Shown here piece after piece: positions 8,841 to 17,323 of a stretch of 64,000 bases of DNA. The translations under genes were made by a program, and so were the position numbers. Position 1 is the first letter of the stretch. Each line of letters begins with the position of its first letter. Source of the stretch: UBA4416 sp040387475 (GTDB taxonomy: Bacteria > Bacteroidota > Bacteroidia > B-17B0 > Aurantibacillaceae); contig JAZKDT010000032.1 in the NCBI GenBank assembly GCA_040387475.1, positions 1-64,000 of the forward strand, read 5' to 3'. A model generated the notes under the pieces. It was not told the DNA's origin and did not search any database. It saw nothing but the letters and a program-made list of their open reading frames with translations.

Positions 8841-9252
8841 ATGTCTCATTAAATCTTTTTTTAAAGCCTTCCATAAACCACAATGGAGGTTGCATAGGTT
8901 TGTTCTTAGTTTTATCTATGAACACAAGCGTTACCGAACCGGTATTTAATAGGTCATTTTTTTGATTATAACATTCATACTCAAACGTAATTCTAACCCC
9001 GGGCATTTGTTTTACCGTAGTTACAATGCGCACTTCATCGTCATATAAAGCAGGTTTTTTATAATTGACTGTCAAATTAATAACAGGCATCAAAACCCCG
9101 CTTTCTTCCATTTCGCGGTAACTAAAACCCAAACTACGCATTGCTTCAACCCGCCCTACTTCATAGTATTGCGCGTAAACACCATAATATACAAAGCCCA
9201 TTTGATCGGTTTCTCCGTAACGTACTCTTAATGTAGTTTCTGTTTTAATCAT
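8839..9252 (-). CDS. Acyl-CoA thioesterase, 4HBT/YbgC family
   Basis: Hot-dog-fold thioesterase of 137 residues, the normal length. The signature VRYGETDQMGFVYYGVYAQY contains the catalytic aspartate (ETDQMG) and the following Y/N-type substrate residues. GRVEAMRSLGFSY and the strand YKKPALYDDEV are also typical. It hydrolyses acyl-CoA or 4-hydroxybenzoyl-CoA-like thioesters in the cytosol, and the real substrate cannot be read from sequence. It converges on the fasciclin gene and shares its terminator. The upstream start ATG lies 47 bp from the divergent lipoprotein gene. Confidence 0.92.
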   Translation of the reverse strand: MIKTETTLRVRYGETDQMGFVYYGVYAQYYEVGRVEAMRSLGFSYREMEESGVLMPVINLTVNYKKPALYDDEVRIVTTVKQMPGVRITFEYECYNQKNDLLNTGSVTLVFIDKTKNKPMQPPLWFMEGFKKRFNET

Positions 9253-9299
9253 ACAAATATTATATTATCTTTAATGACCTCAAATTTAGTTTTCTATTC

Positions 9300-10052
9300 A
9301 TGCAATCTCTATTAAAAATACTTTTTTTTTCAGCACTTATAAGTGTAATGGCGTGTTCTCAAAAAACATCTGTTACAAATATTGCTGAGTCTCATGTGAT
9401 CATAGATAAAAATAAGATTGACAGCAGTTTATATAAAGTGATGCTTCCTTACAAAAAAACGCACGATGAGCAAATGTATGCAGTGATTGCTAAAAGCGAA
9501 GAGGCCATGATAAAAGCAGATGTAGAGAGTACATTGGGAAACTTTTTTTGTGACGCTGTTATTTACGAAACAAAAAAAATGTTGGGCAAAGATTCAGCCA
9601 TGCTTGATGTAGCGATCTTTAACAAAGGGGGATTAAGAAACTCGTTACCGAAAGGAAATATTACAATCGGCAACATATTTGAATTGATGCCCTTTGATAA
9701 CGAAGTGGTGCTACTTAAGTTAAGTGGCTTACAATTTAAAGATATGTGCTACAAAATTGTAGAGAAAGGTGGTATACCTGTTGGCGGAATGCGTATGACC
9801 ATGAAAGGAACTACTCCTGTAGATATCACCGTAAACGGAAAACCGTTTGATATTACAAAAGATTATTGGGTTGTAACGTCTGATTACCTCGCTAATGGAG
9901 GAGATAGTTATAGCTTTTTTAAAGATGCAAAAGAACGTCGTTTGATGAATGCATTATTAAGAAATGTAGTGATTAACTATTGTGAAGATATTACCAAATT
10001 GGATCAAACTATAAAACCTAAACTGGATGGCAGAATTCAAGTATCAAAATAG
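9300..10052 (+). CDS. 5'-nucleotidase C-terminal domain lipoprotein
   Basis: This 250-residue protein corresponds only to the C-terminal, nucleotide-binding half of UshA/5'-nucleotidase enzymes. It begins with a lipoprotein signal ending in ISVMAC. The 5_nucleotid_C domain shows LGNFFCDAV, FNKGGLRNSLPKG, the base-stacking region FELMPFDNEVVLL, and the terminal DYLANGGDSYSFF. The metallophosphatase half is encoded by the next gene, which overlaps by 26 bp. The two proteins probably act together on the periplasmic side as a two-subunit nucleotidase. This is inferred from adjacency and complementary domains. Confidence 0.92.
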   Translation: MQSLLKILFFSALISVMACSQKTSVTNIAESHVIIDKNKIDSSLYKVMLPYKKTHDEQMYAVIAKSEEAMIKADVESTLGNFFCDAVIYETKKMLGKDSAMLDVAIFNKGGLRNSLPKGNITIGNIFELMPFDNEVVLLKLSGLQFKDMCYKIVEKGGIPVGGMRMTMKGTTPVDITVNGKPFDITKDYWVVTSDYLANGGDSYSFFKDAKERRLMNALLRNVVINYCEDITKLDQTIKPKLDGRIQVSK

Positions 10053-10959
10053 GCGTGATTTTTTAAAATATTTTGTTGGCACATCCGCTGTATTAGCTGG
10101 TTTTCCGGCATTATCCAAAGATGTACTCAAAAGTAAAGATTTGAGTCACTTAACCATTTTATATACCAATGACGTGCATAGTCGCATTGAGCCATTTCCC
10201 GGTAACGATCCTAAGTTTGCCAATCAGGGAGGATTTGCACGAAGGGCGGCTGTGATTGACGAATTAAAAAAAGAGAATGATAATATATTATTGCTCGACG
10301 CCGGAGATATTTTTCAGGGTACACCTTACTTTAATTTGTACAGCGGCGAGCTCGAATATAAATTAATGAGCTTAATGGGTTATGATGCGACAACAATTGG
10401 CAATCATGATTTTGACCTCGGAATTGACAACATTACCAAGCAAATGCCACATGCCAAATTTGCCTTCATTAATTGCAATTACGATTTCAGCAACACGAGC
10501 CTGCACGAAAAAATAATTCCTTACAAAATCTTCGAAAAGCAAGGTATTAAAATTGGCGTGTTGGGTTACGGCATTGAACTACAGGGCCTGGTTGACAAGC
10601 GCATGTACAAGGAAACAATTTATCAGGATCCTGTTCCAATTGCTAACGCCACTGCAAGGCTTTTAAAAATGGATCTTGGTTGCGATTATGTGATTGCATT
10701 ATCTCATTTAGGTTTTTCTTATCCCGATAAAAAATTAAGTGATATGAGCATGGCGCCGCTCACTGAAAATATTGATCTCATCATCGGCGGACATACACAT
10801 ACTTTTCGTGAACATCCCATCAAAGTAGCCAACCGGGTAGGTAAAGAGGTATATGTAACACAGGTTGGCTGGGCCGGTATTTGGCTGGGAAAATTAGATG
10901 TCTATTTCTCCTACAACAAGAAAAAAATCTCCCATAATTCAAATAATAGAAAAATTTAA
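10027..10959 (+). CDS. Metallophosphatase, 5'-nucleotidase N-terminal half with Tat signal
   Basis: Dinuclear metallophosphoesterase of 310 residues. The N-terminus has a twin-arginine signal (NRRDFLK followed by a hydrophobic stretch), so it may be exported folded. All metal motifs are present in order: YTNDVHSRI, LLDAGDIFQGT, TIGNHDFDLG, ALSHLGF and IIGGHTHTF. It ends where UshA-type enzymes would continue into the substrate-binding domain. That domain is the protein encoded just upstream, with a 26-bp gene overlap. The order of the halves is thus reversed relative to the fused enzyme. Confidence 0.93.
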   Translation: MAEFKYQNRRDFLKYFVGTSAVLAGFPALSKDVLKSKDLSHLTILYTNDVHSRIEPFPGNDPKFANQGGFARRAAVIDELKKENDNILLLDAGDIFQGTPYFNLYSGELEYKLMSLMGYDATTIGNHDFDLGIDNITKQMPHAKFAFINCNYDFSNTSLHEKIIPYKIFEKQGIKIGVLGYGIELQGLVDKRMYKETIYQDPVPIANATARLLKMDLGCDYVIALSHLGFSYPDKKLSDMSMAPLTENIDLIIGGHTHTFREHPIKVANRVGKEVYVTQVGWAGIWLGKLDVYFSYNKKKISHNSNNRKI

Positions 10960-11010
10960 AAAAGCAAGCCCAAAACGAAAATTTTCTGAAATTATTTATT
11001 CATTTTTTCC

Positions 11011-11040
11011 TTGTGAGATTAAATAATCAGTATATATTTA
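11011..11040 (+). promoter_or_regulatory. Probable dnaA promoter
   Basis: TTG at 11011-11013, a 19-nt spacer, then TATATTTA at 11033-11040 followed by C. It differs from TAnnTTTGC in one base. It would give a leader of about 50 nt before the dnaA ATG at 11099. Confidence 0.45.
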
Positions 11041-11098
11041 CAAACTCGGACTTGTTAATAATACTAAACACTATATACTTAATAACTTATTTAATACT

Positions 11099-12535
11099 AT
11101 GAAGGAAAAGACAGCGGAAACCGTGTGGAAGAATTGCCTAAGGGTAATTCAGGATAATGTAAGCCCTCAAAATTTTGCAACCTGGTTTGAACCAATTAAA
11201 GCCATCAAAATTCAAGATAACGTATTAAACATTCAAGTTCCTTCTCAATTTTTTTATGAATGGTTAGAAGAACACTACATCACGATCATTAAAAAAGTAA
11301 TTCGCAAAGAACTAGGTACAGAAGGAAGAATTGAATACAGTATCGTTATGGATAACGGAACAGGTAAATCAGAAAAAGCAGTCATGCTTAAAGTTCCAAA
11401 CATTAATACTAACTTAAGAAATAATCCGGTTTCAATGCCTATTGATATTAGCAATGGTGCAATCAGAAATCCGTTCATCATACCAGGTTTAAAAAAAGTA
11501 TCTGTTGAATCTCAATTAAATCCTAACTATTGCTTCGATAATTTTGTAGAAGGTGATTGTAACCGTTTAGCACGTTCTGCCGGATACGCTGTATCTCAAA
11601 AACCTGGTGGCACTGCATTTAACCCGCTATTACTATACGGTGGTGTTGGTTTAGGAAAAACCCACTTAGCACAAGCTATCGGTATCGATATTAAAAAGAA
11701 TTTCCCAAACAAAACAGTTCTTTACGTACAATCTGAAAAATTCATTTCTCAATTCATTGATTCAATCAAGAACAATAATCAAAATGATTTCGTGCATTTC
11801 TACCAAATGATCGACACGTTGATTATTGACGATATTCAGTACTTAGCAGGTAAAGAAAAAACTCAGGATGTATTCTTTCACATTTTCAACCACTTACACC
11901 AATTAGGCAAACAAATCATCTTAACGGCTGATAGAGCGCCTGTTGAAATGCAAGGCATTGAACAACGTTTACTATCCCGTTTCAAATGGGGATTAAGCGC
12001 AGACCTTCAAACTCCTGGTTTAGAAACCCGTATTGCCATCTTGGAGAAAAAAGTTTACAACGAAGGAATTCAATTACCAAAAGAAGTGTGCGAATATTTA
12101 GCGTACAGCATTACTTCAAACGTTCGTGAGTTAGAAGGTGCCTTAATTTCCTTGTTAGCACAATCTTCTTTAAACAAAAAAGTAATCACCTTAGAATTAG
12201 CGAAACAGATGATCGACAAGTTCGTGAAATCAACAGCCCGCGAAGTATCTATCGATTATATCCAAAAAGTGGTTTGCGACTATTTCGACTTAAACATCGA
12301 CTTAATGAAATCAAAAACACGTAAACGTGAAGTTGTGCAGGCCCGTCAGATTGCCATGTATTTTGCCAAATGTATGACCAAGTCTTCTTTAGCAACGATT
12401 GGCATGCATTGCGGCGGTAAAGATCACGCGACCGTATTGCACGCGTGCCGCACGGTAAACAACTTGATGGATACTGATAAACGCTTTAAAGCGTATATCG
12501 AAGAGTTAGATAAAAAGATCAGCATCAATAACTAA
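11099..12535 (+). CDS. dnaA: Chromosomal replication initiator DnaA
   Basis: AAA+ ATPase that opens the replication origin. The 478 residues show all four domains: the N-terminal helicase-loading domain (residues 1-80), a short linker, the AAA+ core, and the DNA-binding domain. Walker A is GGVGLGKTHLAQ (about residue 181) and Walker B is LIIDDIQYL. The DnaA-box-binding signature GGKDHATVLHACRTV lies near the C-terminus. It is a single gene with its own promoter and terminator. I saw no cluster of DnaA boxes beside it, so the origin is probably elsewhere. Confidence 0.98.
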   Translation: MKEKTAETVWKNCLRVIQDNVSPQNFATWFEPIKAIKIQDNVLNIQVPSQFFYEWLEEHYITIIKKVIRKELGTEGRIEYSIVMDNGTGKSEKAVMLKVPNINTNLRNNPVSMPIDISNGAIRNPFIIPGLKKVSVESQLNPNYCFDNFVEGDCNRLARSAGYAVSQKPGGTAFNPLLLYGGVGLGKTHLAQAIGIDIKKNFPNKTVLYVQSEKFISQFIDSIKNNNQNDFVHFYQMIDTLIIDDIQYLAGKEKTQDVFFHIFNHLHQLGKQIILTADRAPVEMQGIEQRLLSRFKWGLSADLQTPGLETRIAILEKKVYNEGIQLPKEVCEYLAYSITSNVRELEGALISLLAQSSLNKKVITLELAKQMIDKFVKSTAREVSIDYIQKVVCDYFDLNIDLMKSKTRKREVVQARQIAMYFAKCMTKSSLATIGMHCGGKDHATVLHACRTVNNLMDTDKRFKAYIEELDKKISINN

Positions 12536-12555
12536 TTATTTCTGAACCATATTGT

Positions 12556-12590
12556 AATCCCTTTCGTAATCACGGAAGGGATTTTTTATT
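12556..12590 (+). terminator. Terminator after dnaA
   Basis: An 11-bp stem AATCCCTTTCG/CGGAAGGGATT (12556-12566 with 12573-12583) with one G-T pair, a 6-nt loop and a T-rich tail, 20 bp after the dnaA stop. Confidence 0.85.
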
Positions 12591-12892
12591 TTAATGATTA
12601 TGCCTTTTCGGGCGGTGGTAAAAAACAACAATGGGTTTACTTACGTGCTTTATATTTAGTAATGGTGTTTGCTGGCTTTTCAATTCGGTTGCGGGGCAAA
12701 ACGTAATAAGCATTGAGCCAGCGTGTGGACAGATCCAAAAGGGAAGATTTTTGTGGCATAAGTGGAAGTTTCCGCCATCTGGCGGATTGATTTTCCGGCT
12801 CTTCTTTTTCAAGAAAAGAACAGGAGGAAAAAGTAAATAATAGACGCTCCATAAACTGGCATTATTTTAATATATTGCATTACTAACAATCT
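12591..12892 (+). other. Non-coding stretch with palindromes, possible degenerate repeat
   Basis: About 300 bp between the dnaA terminator and the next gene. Overlapping short reading frames occur on both strands, but none has a credible protein. A perfect 7-bp dyad TCCGCCA-TC-TGGCGGA lies at 12771-12786, followed by a second small dyad TTCTTTT-N5-AAAAGAA near 12803-12822. The local GC is higher than in neighbouring intergenic DNA. This fits a decayed dispersed element, but no second copy was found in the window. Confidence 0.4.
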
Positions 12893-14251
12893 ATGCTCCA
12901 GGATCAACACATCTATCTCATTTTCGCATCGCTTAGTGCCATTTGTGGAGGTATGCTATGGGTTGGCTATTTTCGCAAAATTGACGTATTGGAGAAAGAA
13001 CGCTACGTCGATATTGCTTCTGCACTCCTTACGGGCTATTTAACCCCCACTGTAGCATTATATGTATATGCCTGGATGGAATCGCTCGGTTTTAATTTTA
13101 ATGGCGAATTCGCCAACGATTTTATATATTCCATTTTTGGTGTAGGAGCTACTGAAGAACTCTCCAAACTATTAGGTGTATTGGTTGTTTTCCAGATCCT
13201 GAAAAAACGCATCAATGAGCCTGTAGATTACCTGGTATTTGCAGGCCTGGTTGCACTGGGATTCTCTATCCGCGAAAATTTCATCTATTATAATAATTAC
13301 GGTTCACAGATAGCTTCCGGACGTACCATCATCTCGTGTTTGGTTCATATCATTAATACGAGCATTTGTGTGTACGGCATTTACCGCTATCGCATTTTTA
13401 ATAAAGGAAACCCTCTTTTCAATACCGCCCTCGCCATTAGTTTAGCTATAGTATCACACGGCTTATTTGATTTCTTCCTCACACAGCCTTTTCTCGGAAA
13501 TCTTACACCTCTCTTATCCACGGTCATTTATTTAGTTGGGATTAACATCTGGCTGCAGATGATCAACAATGCCATCAGCTTTTCACCCTTTTTTAATTAT
13601 CAGAAAATAACGTCATCCGCATCGCTCTACACAACCATTTTTATCTGGTATTTTGTAGTGCTGGCTATCAGCATTTGTTTTACTACCTATTTCAAAACCT
13701 TTCCCGAAGCGTTGGAAGAGGCGTTTCGCAATGCGGGACAGGAAGGATTTGTATTGGTAACACTTGCCCTCCGCGCCAGTAGATTAAGTATCAATAAAAA
13801 TAAATACGTTCCTGTAAAACTACAGTTTCCTATTTACCGAACCACAAACGACGATGCCGACTTTTCAATATTTGGATTGAACCTCAAGGTAAGAGGTGAA
13901 AACTCAAAAGAAATGCGTTTTCTTAACTACGTTGGTCGTGATATTTTATTGTGTCCCATAAAACCGGAAAGTTCAGTGTTGCATGAAAACAAGAAAGCAC
14001 ATATCATCAAAAAATATTTTTTAAAGAATGACGTCATTACCTACCTGGTTAAAGTGGAAGAAGAAAATAATGGTGAATCATTTTATCTACTCAAACCAAA
14101 AACACTATCAACCACCCTTTATCAAAATAAATATCCCATTGCGCGGCTTATGCTATATAGTAATGATGATATAGAAAGCTATAAACAAAAAAAAGCAGAT
14201 TATCATCAATTGGCATTTTTAGAAGAAGTATACTTGAAGGAATTAGAGTAA
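12893..14251 (+). CDS. PrsW-family intramembrane protease with C-terminal soluble domain
   Basis: Multipass membrane protein of 452 residues. The first ~290 residues contain about eight hydrophobic helices. They carry PrsW/CPBP-superfamily marks: the EExxK motif in ATEELSKLLGV, LGFSIRENFIYY, and the histidines of CLVHIINTS and VSHGLFDFF. PrsW cleaves the anti-sigma factor RsiW in Bacillus; no anti-sigma gene is nearby. Residues ~300-452 form a soluble region with no recognised fold. Its stop codon overlaps an ATG (TAATG) that seems to be the lost start of the next gene. Confidence 0.85.
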   Translation: MLQDQHIYLIFASLSAICGGMLWVGYFRKIDVLEKERYVDIASALLTGYLTPTVALYVYAWMESLGFNFNGEFANDFIYSIFGVGATEELSKLLGVLVVFQILKKRINEPVDYLVFAGLVALGFSIRENFIYYNNYGSQIASGRTIISCLVHIINTSICVYGIYRYRIFNKGNPLFNTALAISLAIVSHGLFDFFLTQPFLGNLTPLLSTVIYLVGINIWLQMINNAISFSPFFNYQKITSSASLYTTIFIWYFVVLAISICFTTYFKTFPEALEEAFRNAGQEGFVLVTLALRASRLSINKNKYVPVKLQFPIYRTTNDDADFSIFGLNLKVRGENSKEMRFLNYVGRDILLCPIKPESSVLHENKKAHIIKKYFLKNDVITYLVKVEEENNGESFYLLKPKTLSTTLYQNKYPIARLMLYSNDDIESYKQKKADYHQLAFLEEVYLKELE

Positions 14252-14272
14252 TGTTTAAACATAAAACCATTA

Positions 14273-14812
14273 TTGAAAACACTCGCTATTATATTTTTTC
14301 TCGCTATATTGATTTCCTGTAACAACAAACAGGTTATTCCGCGGCACACCCACGTATTTAGTTATGTTAGTAACAACAAAGACACTGTTAAATTTTATGG
14401 CTACAAAAATGTAGACACCGCCATTTATTACGCCAAACAAGAACGTAAAAAAATTTTATTGATATTTTCAGGATACGCATGTATGGCAATACCCGGCCGG
14501 GAATGGGAAACGTTGTCACTATATGATAATAAAACTAATATAGAAAATAATTTTGTAATTGCCTGGCTGGCTGTGGATGAGACAGCAATAGCAAGTGACA
14601 CAAATCAGGTTGTGTTTTGGTACGGCAAACAAACAAAACTTAAAACTGCCGGCTATCAAAATAAATATTTACAGGAGCAACTATTTAAAACATCTACACA
14701 ACCGTTGTTTTGTTTCATCGATACTACAAAAAGAGCCTTTGGCGAAACCATCGGCTACACGCGCAGTAAAGATGCGGTAAATGCATTTATAAATAGTGGA
14801 CTAAAAAAATAA
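14273..14812 (+). CDS. Thioredoxin-like lipoprotein, start uncertain
   Basis: The hydrophobic signal LAIIFFLAILISC with a lipobox cysteine is followed by a thioredoxin-fold protein of the DsbD-gamma/DUF255 kind (YAKQERKKILLIFSGYACM, later TQPLFCFID). The usual CxxC is absent: the first cysteine is kept (GYACMAIPGREWE), but the second position is not cysteine. It is therefore unlikely to be a normal disulfide reductase. There is no in-frame ATG. TTG at 14273 or 14255 must serve, unless a one-base shift separates it from the ATG at 14251, which overlaps the previous stop. Confidence 0.7.
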   Translation: MKTLAIIFFLAILISCNNKQVIPRHTHVFSYVSNNKDTVKFYGYKNVDTAIYYAKQERKKILLIFSGYACMAIPGREWETLSLYDNKTNIENNFVIAWLAVDETAIASDTNQVVFWYGKQTKLKTAGYQNKYLQEQLFKTSTQPLFCFIDTTKRAFGETIGYTRSKDAVNAFINSGLKK

Positions 14813-14816
14813 AACG

Positions 14817-15194
14817 ATGATTTGGAAGCACATTCTCTTCATAGAGCAGCCAGCCTATCAGGCATTAGTCTTTGCATTGTTCTCCCCTGCTCTCCTTTTG
14901 ATAATTAAACCTAAAAGCGCGGATCGCGCCTGGACTATTGCAGCTTATATATTCGCTATGTTTCTAACGATCAATGCCATCATGTTATGGTTTGATGATA
15001 ACCCATGGCATTATTTTTTTTATTCTCTGGGCACTTCTGTGGCTTATATATCCATAGTCGCAATCTCGATGCCGGCTTTACTAAAAGCTTTACGTTTACA
15101 AAGTTCGCAGGAGAGTGCCATGGCGTTCCTGATAGTCATCTTTCAACCTTTTGCTTTGCTGTTAATAATGTTTACAAAATGGATTTTTATATAA
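14817..15194 (+). CDS. Small four-helix membrane protein of unknown function
   Basis: 125 residues with about four hydrophobic segments (LVFALFSPALLLII, IAAYIFAMFLTINAIML, SLGTSVAYISIVAISMPALL, FLIVIFQPFALLLIMF). I do not recognise the family. It starts 4 bp after the thioredoxin-like gene and is probably co-transcribed with it and with the PrsW-like gene. No charged catalytic motif is visible. Confidence 0.65.
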   Translation: MIWKHILFIEQPAYQALVFALFSPALLLIIKPKSADRAWTIAAYIFAMFLTINAIMLWFDDNPWHYFFYSLGTSVAYISIVAISMPALLKALRLQSSQESAMAFLIVIFQPFALLLIMFTKWIFI

Positions 15195-15276
15195 AGTAAT
15201 TTCGGCACAAGACTGCACACCCCCCGTTGGCGATGATAGAACTCGCGATGGTGACGATCCCTTAATAAAAAGTTTG

Positions 15277-15305
15277 TTGAATCAGATTTTTATATTTAAC
15301 TTTGC
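15277..15305 (+). promoter_or_regulatory. Consensus promoter of the small membrane-protein gene
   Basis: TTG at 15277-15279 (another at 15274), a 17-nt spacer, then TAACTTTGC at 15297-15305, a perfect TAnnTTTGC. The -7 element lies inside the palindromic operator at 15298-15324. The start would be near 15311, with a ~33-nt leader. Confidence 0.65.
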
Positions 15306-15324
15306 ATCTCAAAGTACTTTTAAA
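15298..15324 (+). promoter_or_regulatory. Operator A: ACTTTG-N5-CAAAGT palindrome with extra half-site
   Basis: The core palindrome ACTTTG-CATCT-CAAAGT is at 15299-15315 and is followed by ACTTTTAAA. The same arrangement, aligned without gaps, occurs at 41589-41615 and 42677-42703. Here it covers the -7 promoter element, so a bound protein would repress. The likely binder is the winged-helix protein encoded at 41634-41930, by inference from position. Confidence 0.65.
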
Positions 15325-15343
15325 CAACATTAAAAATAAAATT

Positions 15344-15628
15344 ATGAAAAACAAAAGACTCATCATTATTCTCTCGACCATAGCAGCACTCTTATTCGTT
15401 CCATTAATCGCTATGCAATTTACCCACGAAGTTAACTGGACCGCCTCTGACTTTGGTATCATGGGAATTCTTCTCTTAAGTACAGGTTTACTTTGCGAGC
15501 TTATCCTCAGGTTAGTATCAACCAAACGAAACCGTGTTATTTTATGTGCCCTTATCCTGGTTTTATTTCTGTTAACTTATGTTGAAATGGCTGTCGGTCT
15601 TTTCGGAACTCCCTTTGCTGGATCGTAG
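15344..15628 (+). CDS. Small three-helix membrane protein under operator A
   Basis: The start is placed at ATG 15344, downstream of the promoter and operator, giving 94 residues. It has three hydrophobic helices: LIIILSTIAALLFVPLIAMQF, the segment around IMGILLLSTGLLCELIL, and VILCALILVLFLLTYVEMAV. The pattern NxRLIIILS..VPLIAMQFTxEVNW..DF is one I associate with small conserved membrane proteins of Bacteroidota, but I know no function. The shared operator links it to the membrane-protein and Coq4-like cluster 27 kb away. Confidence 0.75.
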   Translation: MKNKRLIIILSTIAALLFVPLIAMQFTHEVNWTASDFGIMGILLLSTGLLCELILRLVSTKRNRVILCALILVLFLLTYVEMAVGLFGTPFAGS

Positions 15629-15710
15629 CCGATATCGAATGTGGCAAAAAATACGTGTTAGTGGGTATTTACAATGAAGTTTCTTCAGGTTAATTTTGAC
15701 AAAAAATACT

Positions 15711-17306
15711 ATGAAAAAACTGTTACTATTAAGTATCCTAAGCGCCAGCTTCAGCCTTGTTCAGGCGCAAAACAGCACATTAACTAAATTAGTAGACTCA
15801 TTACCTGCCGGAGGATTTGATATCATTGAGACTTATAAAAATAAGCTCTACACGATGCCGCAACATGTAGGAGGCAACATATACCAGGTGGATACTGCAA
15901 GCGGTACATTAACCCACCAGGCCACTTTACCTATGCTTCCAACCGGCTGGGAATACACTACCAGAAGTGGCAATTTTATATTCCTTAAAAACAAAACCAT
16001 TGCAGCTGCCATGAATACATCCGGTTCAGGAACGTTTTACATCGCAGCAGGTTTAGGAACGGTTGATACACTTTTAAAGAACTATAATAGCTTCGGCGCT
16101 ATTCGATCAATTGATACAATGGCGTATATTTTAGCCACAAAGAGCTTACCCGCGCAATACTTATTTTCCACTAATTTAGCTACCCCCATCCAGGCAATTG
16201 ATTCAAATATTATTCGCATGATGCCCGCCTATAACCAAAAATCCATGTATTACGTGCGGAATACAACAACCACTGATCAGTCACCTTTATTCAAACGAAC
16301 AAATGGAATTACTCACCAATTGTTAGAATCTACTCCTAACGTTGCTCATGTGATTTCTATGATTGGCGAGATAAACGGAGACATGTATTATTCAGTTTCA
16401 AGCCGCGCAACCGCGCTGGATACAACCTGGATCAAAAAATGCGATGCTAGTGGTGTTATTTCCGTTATTGATACTATTTTAATGAAAGCTTATGTTGAAG
16501 AAAATGGCTTAGTGATGGGAAATAAACTGATTCTGCCATTTAAAAGAGAAACTTCTCCTTATTACCAGGATCTGATCGTGTATGATCTCAATACACTTAG
16601 CAAAGTCAATATCTCTCAAAATAGCTATTATATCAGGATAATAAATTTACAACAGACACAGGTTGCCACTAATCACTTCTACTACAACTCTATCTCACCC
16701 ATCAAGACTTACATTTCGGATGGAACAGTTGCCGGAACGCACACCTATACAAACTCCCTGGGAAGTAATATTGAACTAGAGTTCGAAAATTATGACTATT
16801 ATCAATCTCTTGGCAATAAAGCTATTCTTTGTGATGAGTATCCTGTCGCAGGCCTGACTAATGAGTTTCATTACGGCAATAGCATGAACATGACCAAGTT
16901 CACTTTATTTCCAGGGCTTAGCTCGTATCCATCCCATTTTGTAAAAATTGCTTCAACCCTGTTTTTCAGAACACGCAATGCAGGTTACACTAAAATGAGT
17001 ATCATCAAACAATCTGGTTGTGGCTCACCGGTTGGAATTCCTCAATCGCTAATCAACCATGATAATGATATCGATTTTGCTGTATATCCAATCCCGGCAA
17101 CCTCCTTCTTACAAATAGAGTTAAGTAAAGTCCATGAAGCAGGAACACAAATCAAGATCAATAATCTTCTCGGACAAACCATTTACCAGTCAACTGCCAA
17201 TGAAACAAACTTAACTATTAATTGCAGTGAGTTTAAAAGTGGAATTTATTTTGTTACGGTTGAAAGCAAAACCAGCAAAGCAGTTAAAAAAATAATTGTT
17301 CAATAA
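15711..17306 (+). CDS. Secreted beta-propeller-like protein with T9SS type A sorting domain
   Basis: 531 residues from the ATG at 15711; a TTG five codons upstream would spoil the signal. The signal peptide is MKKLLLLSILSASFSLVQAQ. The middle ~420 residues are beta-rich with repeated short modules, like the read-out proteins that resemble propellers, but no named domain is clear. The last ~75 residues are a T9SS type A sorting domain: YPIPATSFLQIEL, then KINNLLGQTIYQS, and SGIYFVTVESKTSKAVKKIIV. The protein should be exported by Sec and then carried to the surface or medium by T9SS. Confidence 0.87.
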   Translation: MKKLLLLSILSASFSLVQAQNSTLTKLVDSLPAGGFDIIETYKNKLYTMPQHVGGNIYQVDTASGTLTHQATLPMLPTGWEYTTRSGNFIFLKNKTIAAAMNTSGSGTFYIAAGLGTVDTLLKNYNSFGAIRSIDTMAYILATKSLPAQYLFSTNLATPIQAIDSNIIRMMPAYNQKSMYYVRNTTTTDQSPLFKRTNGITHQLLESTPNVAHVISMIGEINGDMYYSVSSRATALDTTWIKKCDASGVISVIDTILMKAYVEENGLVMGNKLILPFKRETSPYYQDLIVYDLNTLSKVNISQNSYYIRIINLQQTQVATNHFYYNSISPIKTYISDGTVAGTHTYTNSLGSNIELEFENYDYYQSLGNKAILCDEYPVAGLTNEFHYGNSMNMTKFTLFPGLSSYPSHFVKIASTLFFRTRNAGYTKMSIIKQSGCGSPVGIPQSLINHDNDIDFAVYPIPATSFLQIELSKVHEAGTQIKINNLLGQTIYQSTANETNLTINCSEFKSGIYFVTVESKTSKAVKKIIVQ

Positions 17307-17323
17307 TCAAACATAACTATTTA

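Noticed and set aside
10960..11098. AT-rich DNA upstream of dnaA as a replication origin
   Set aside because: No cluster of TTATCCACA-type DnaA boxes is visible here or just after dnaA; a lone similar word lies inside the PrsW-like gene.
12591..12852. Overlapping 69-73-codon frames on both strands after dnaA
   Set aside because: They overlap each other and palindromes, have no signal or domain, and start without a credible ribosome context.
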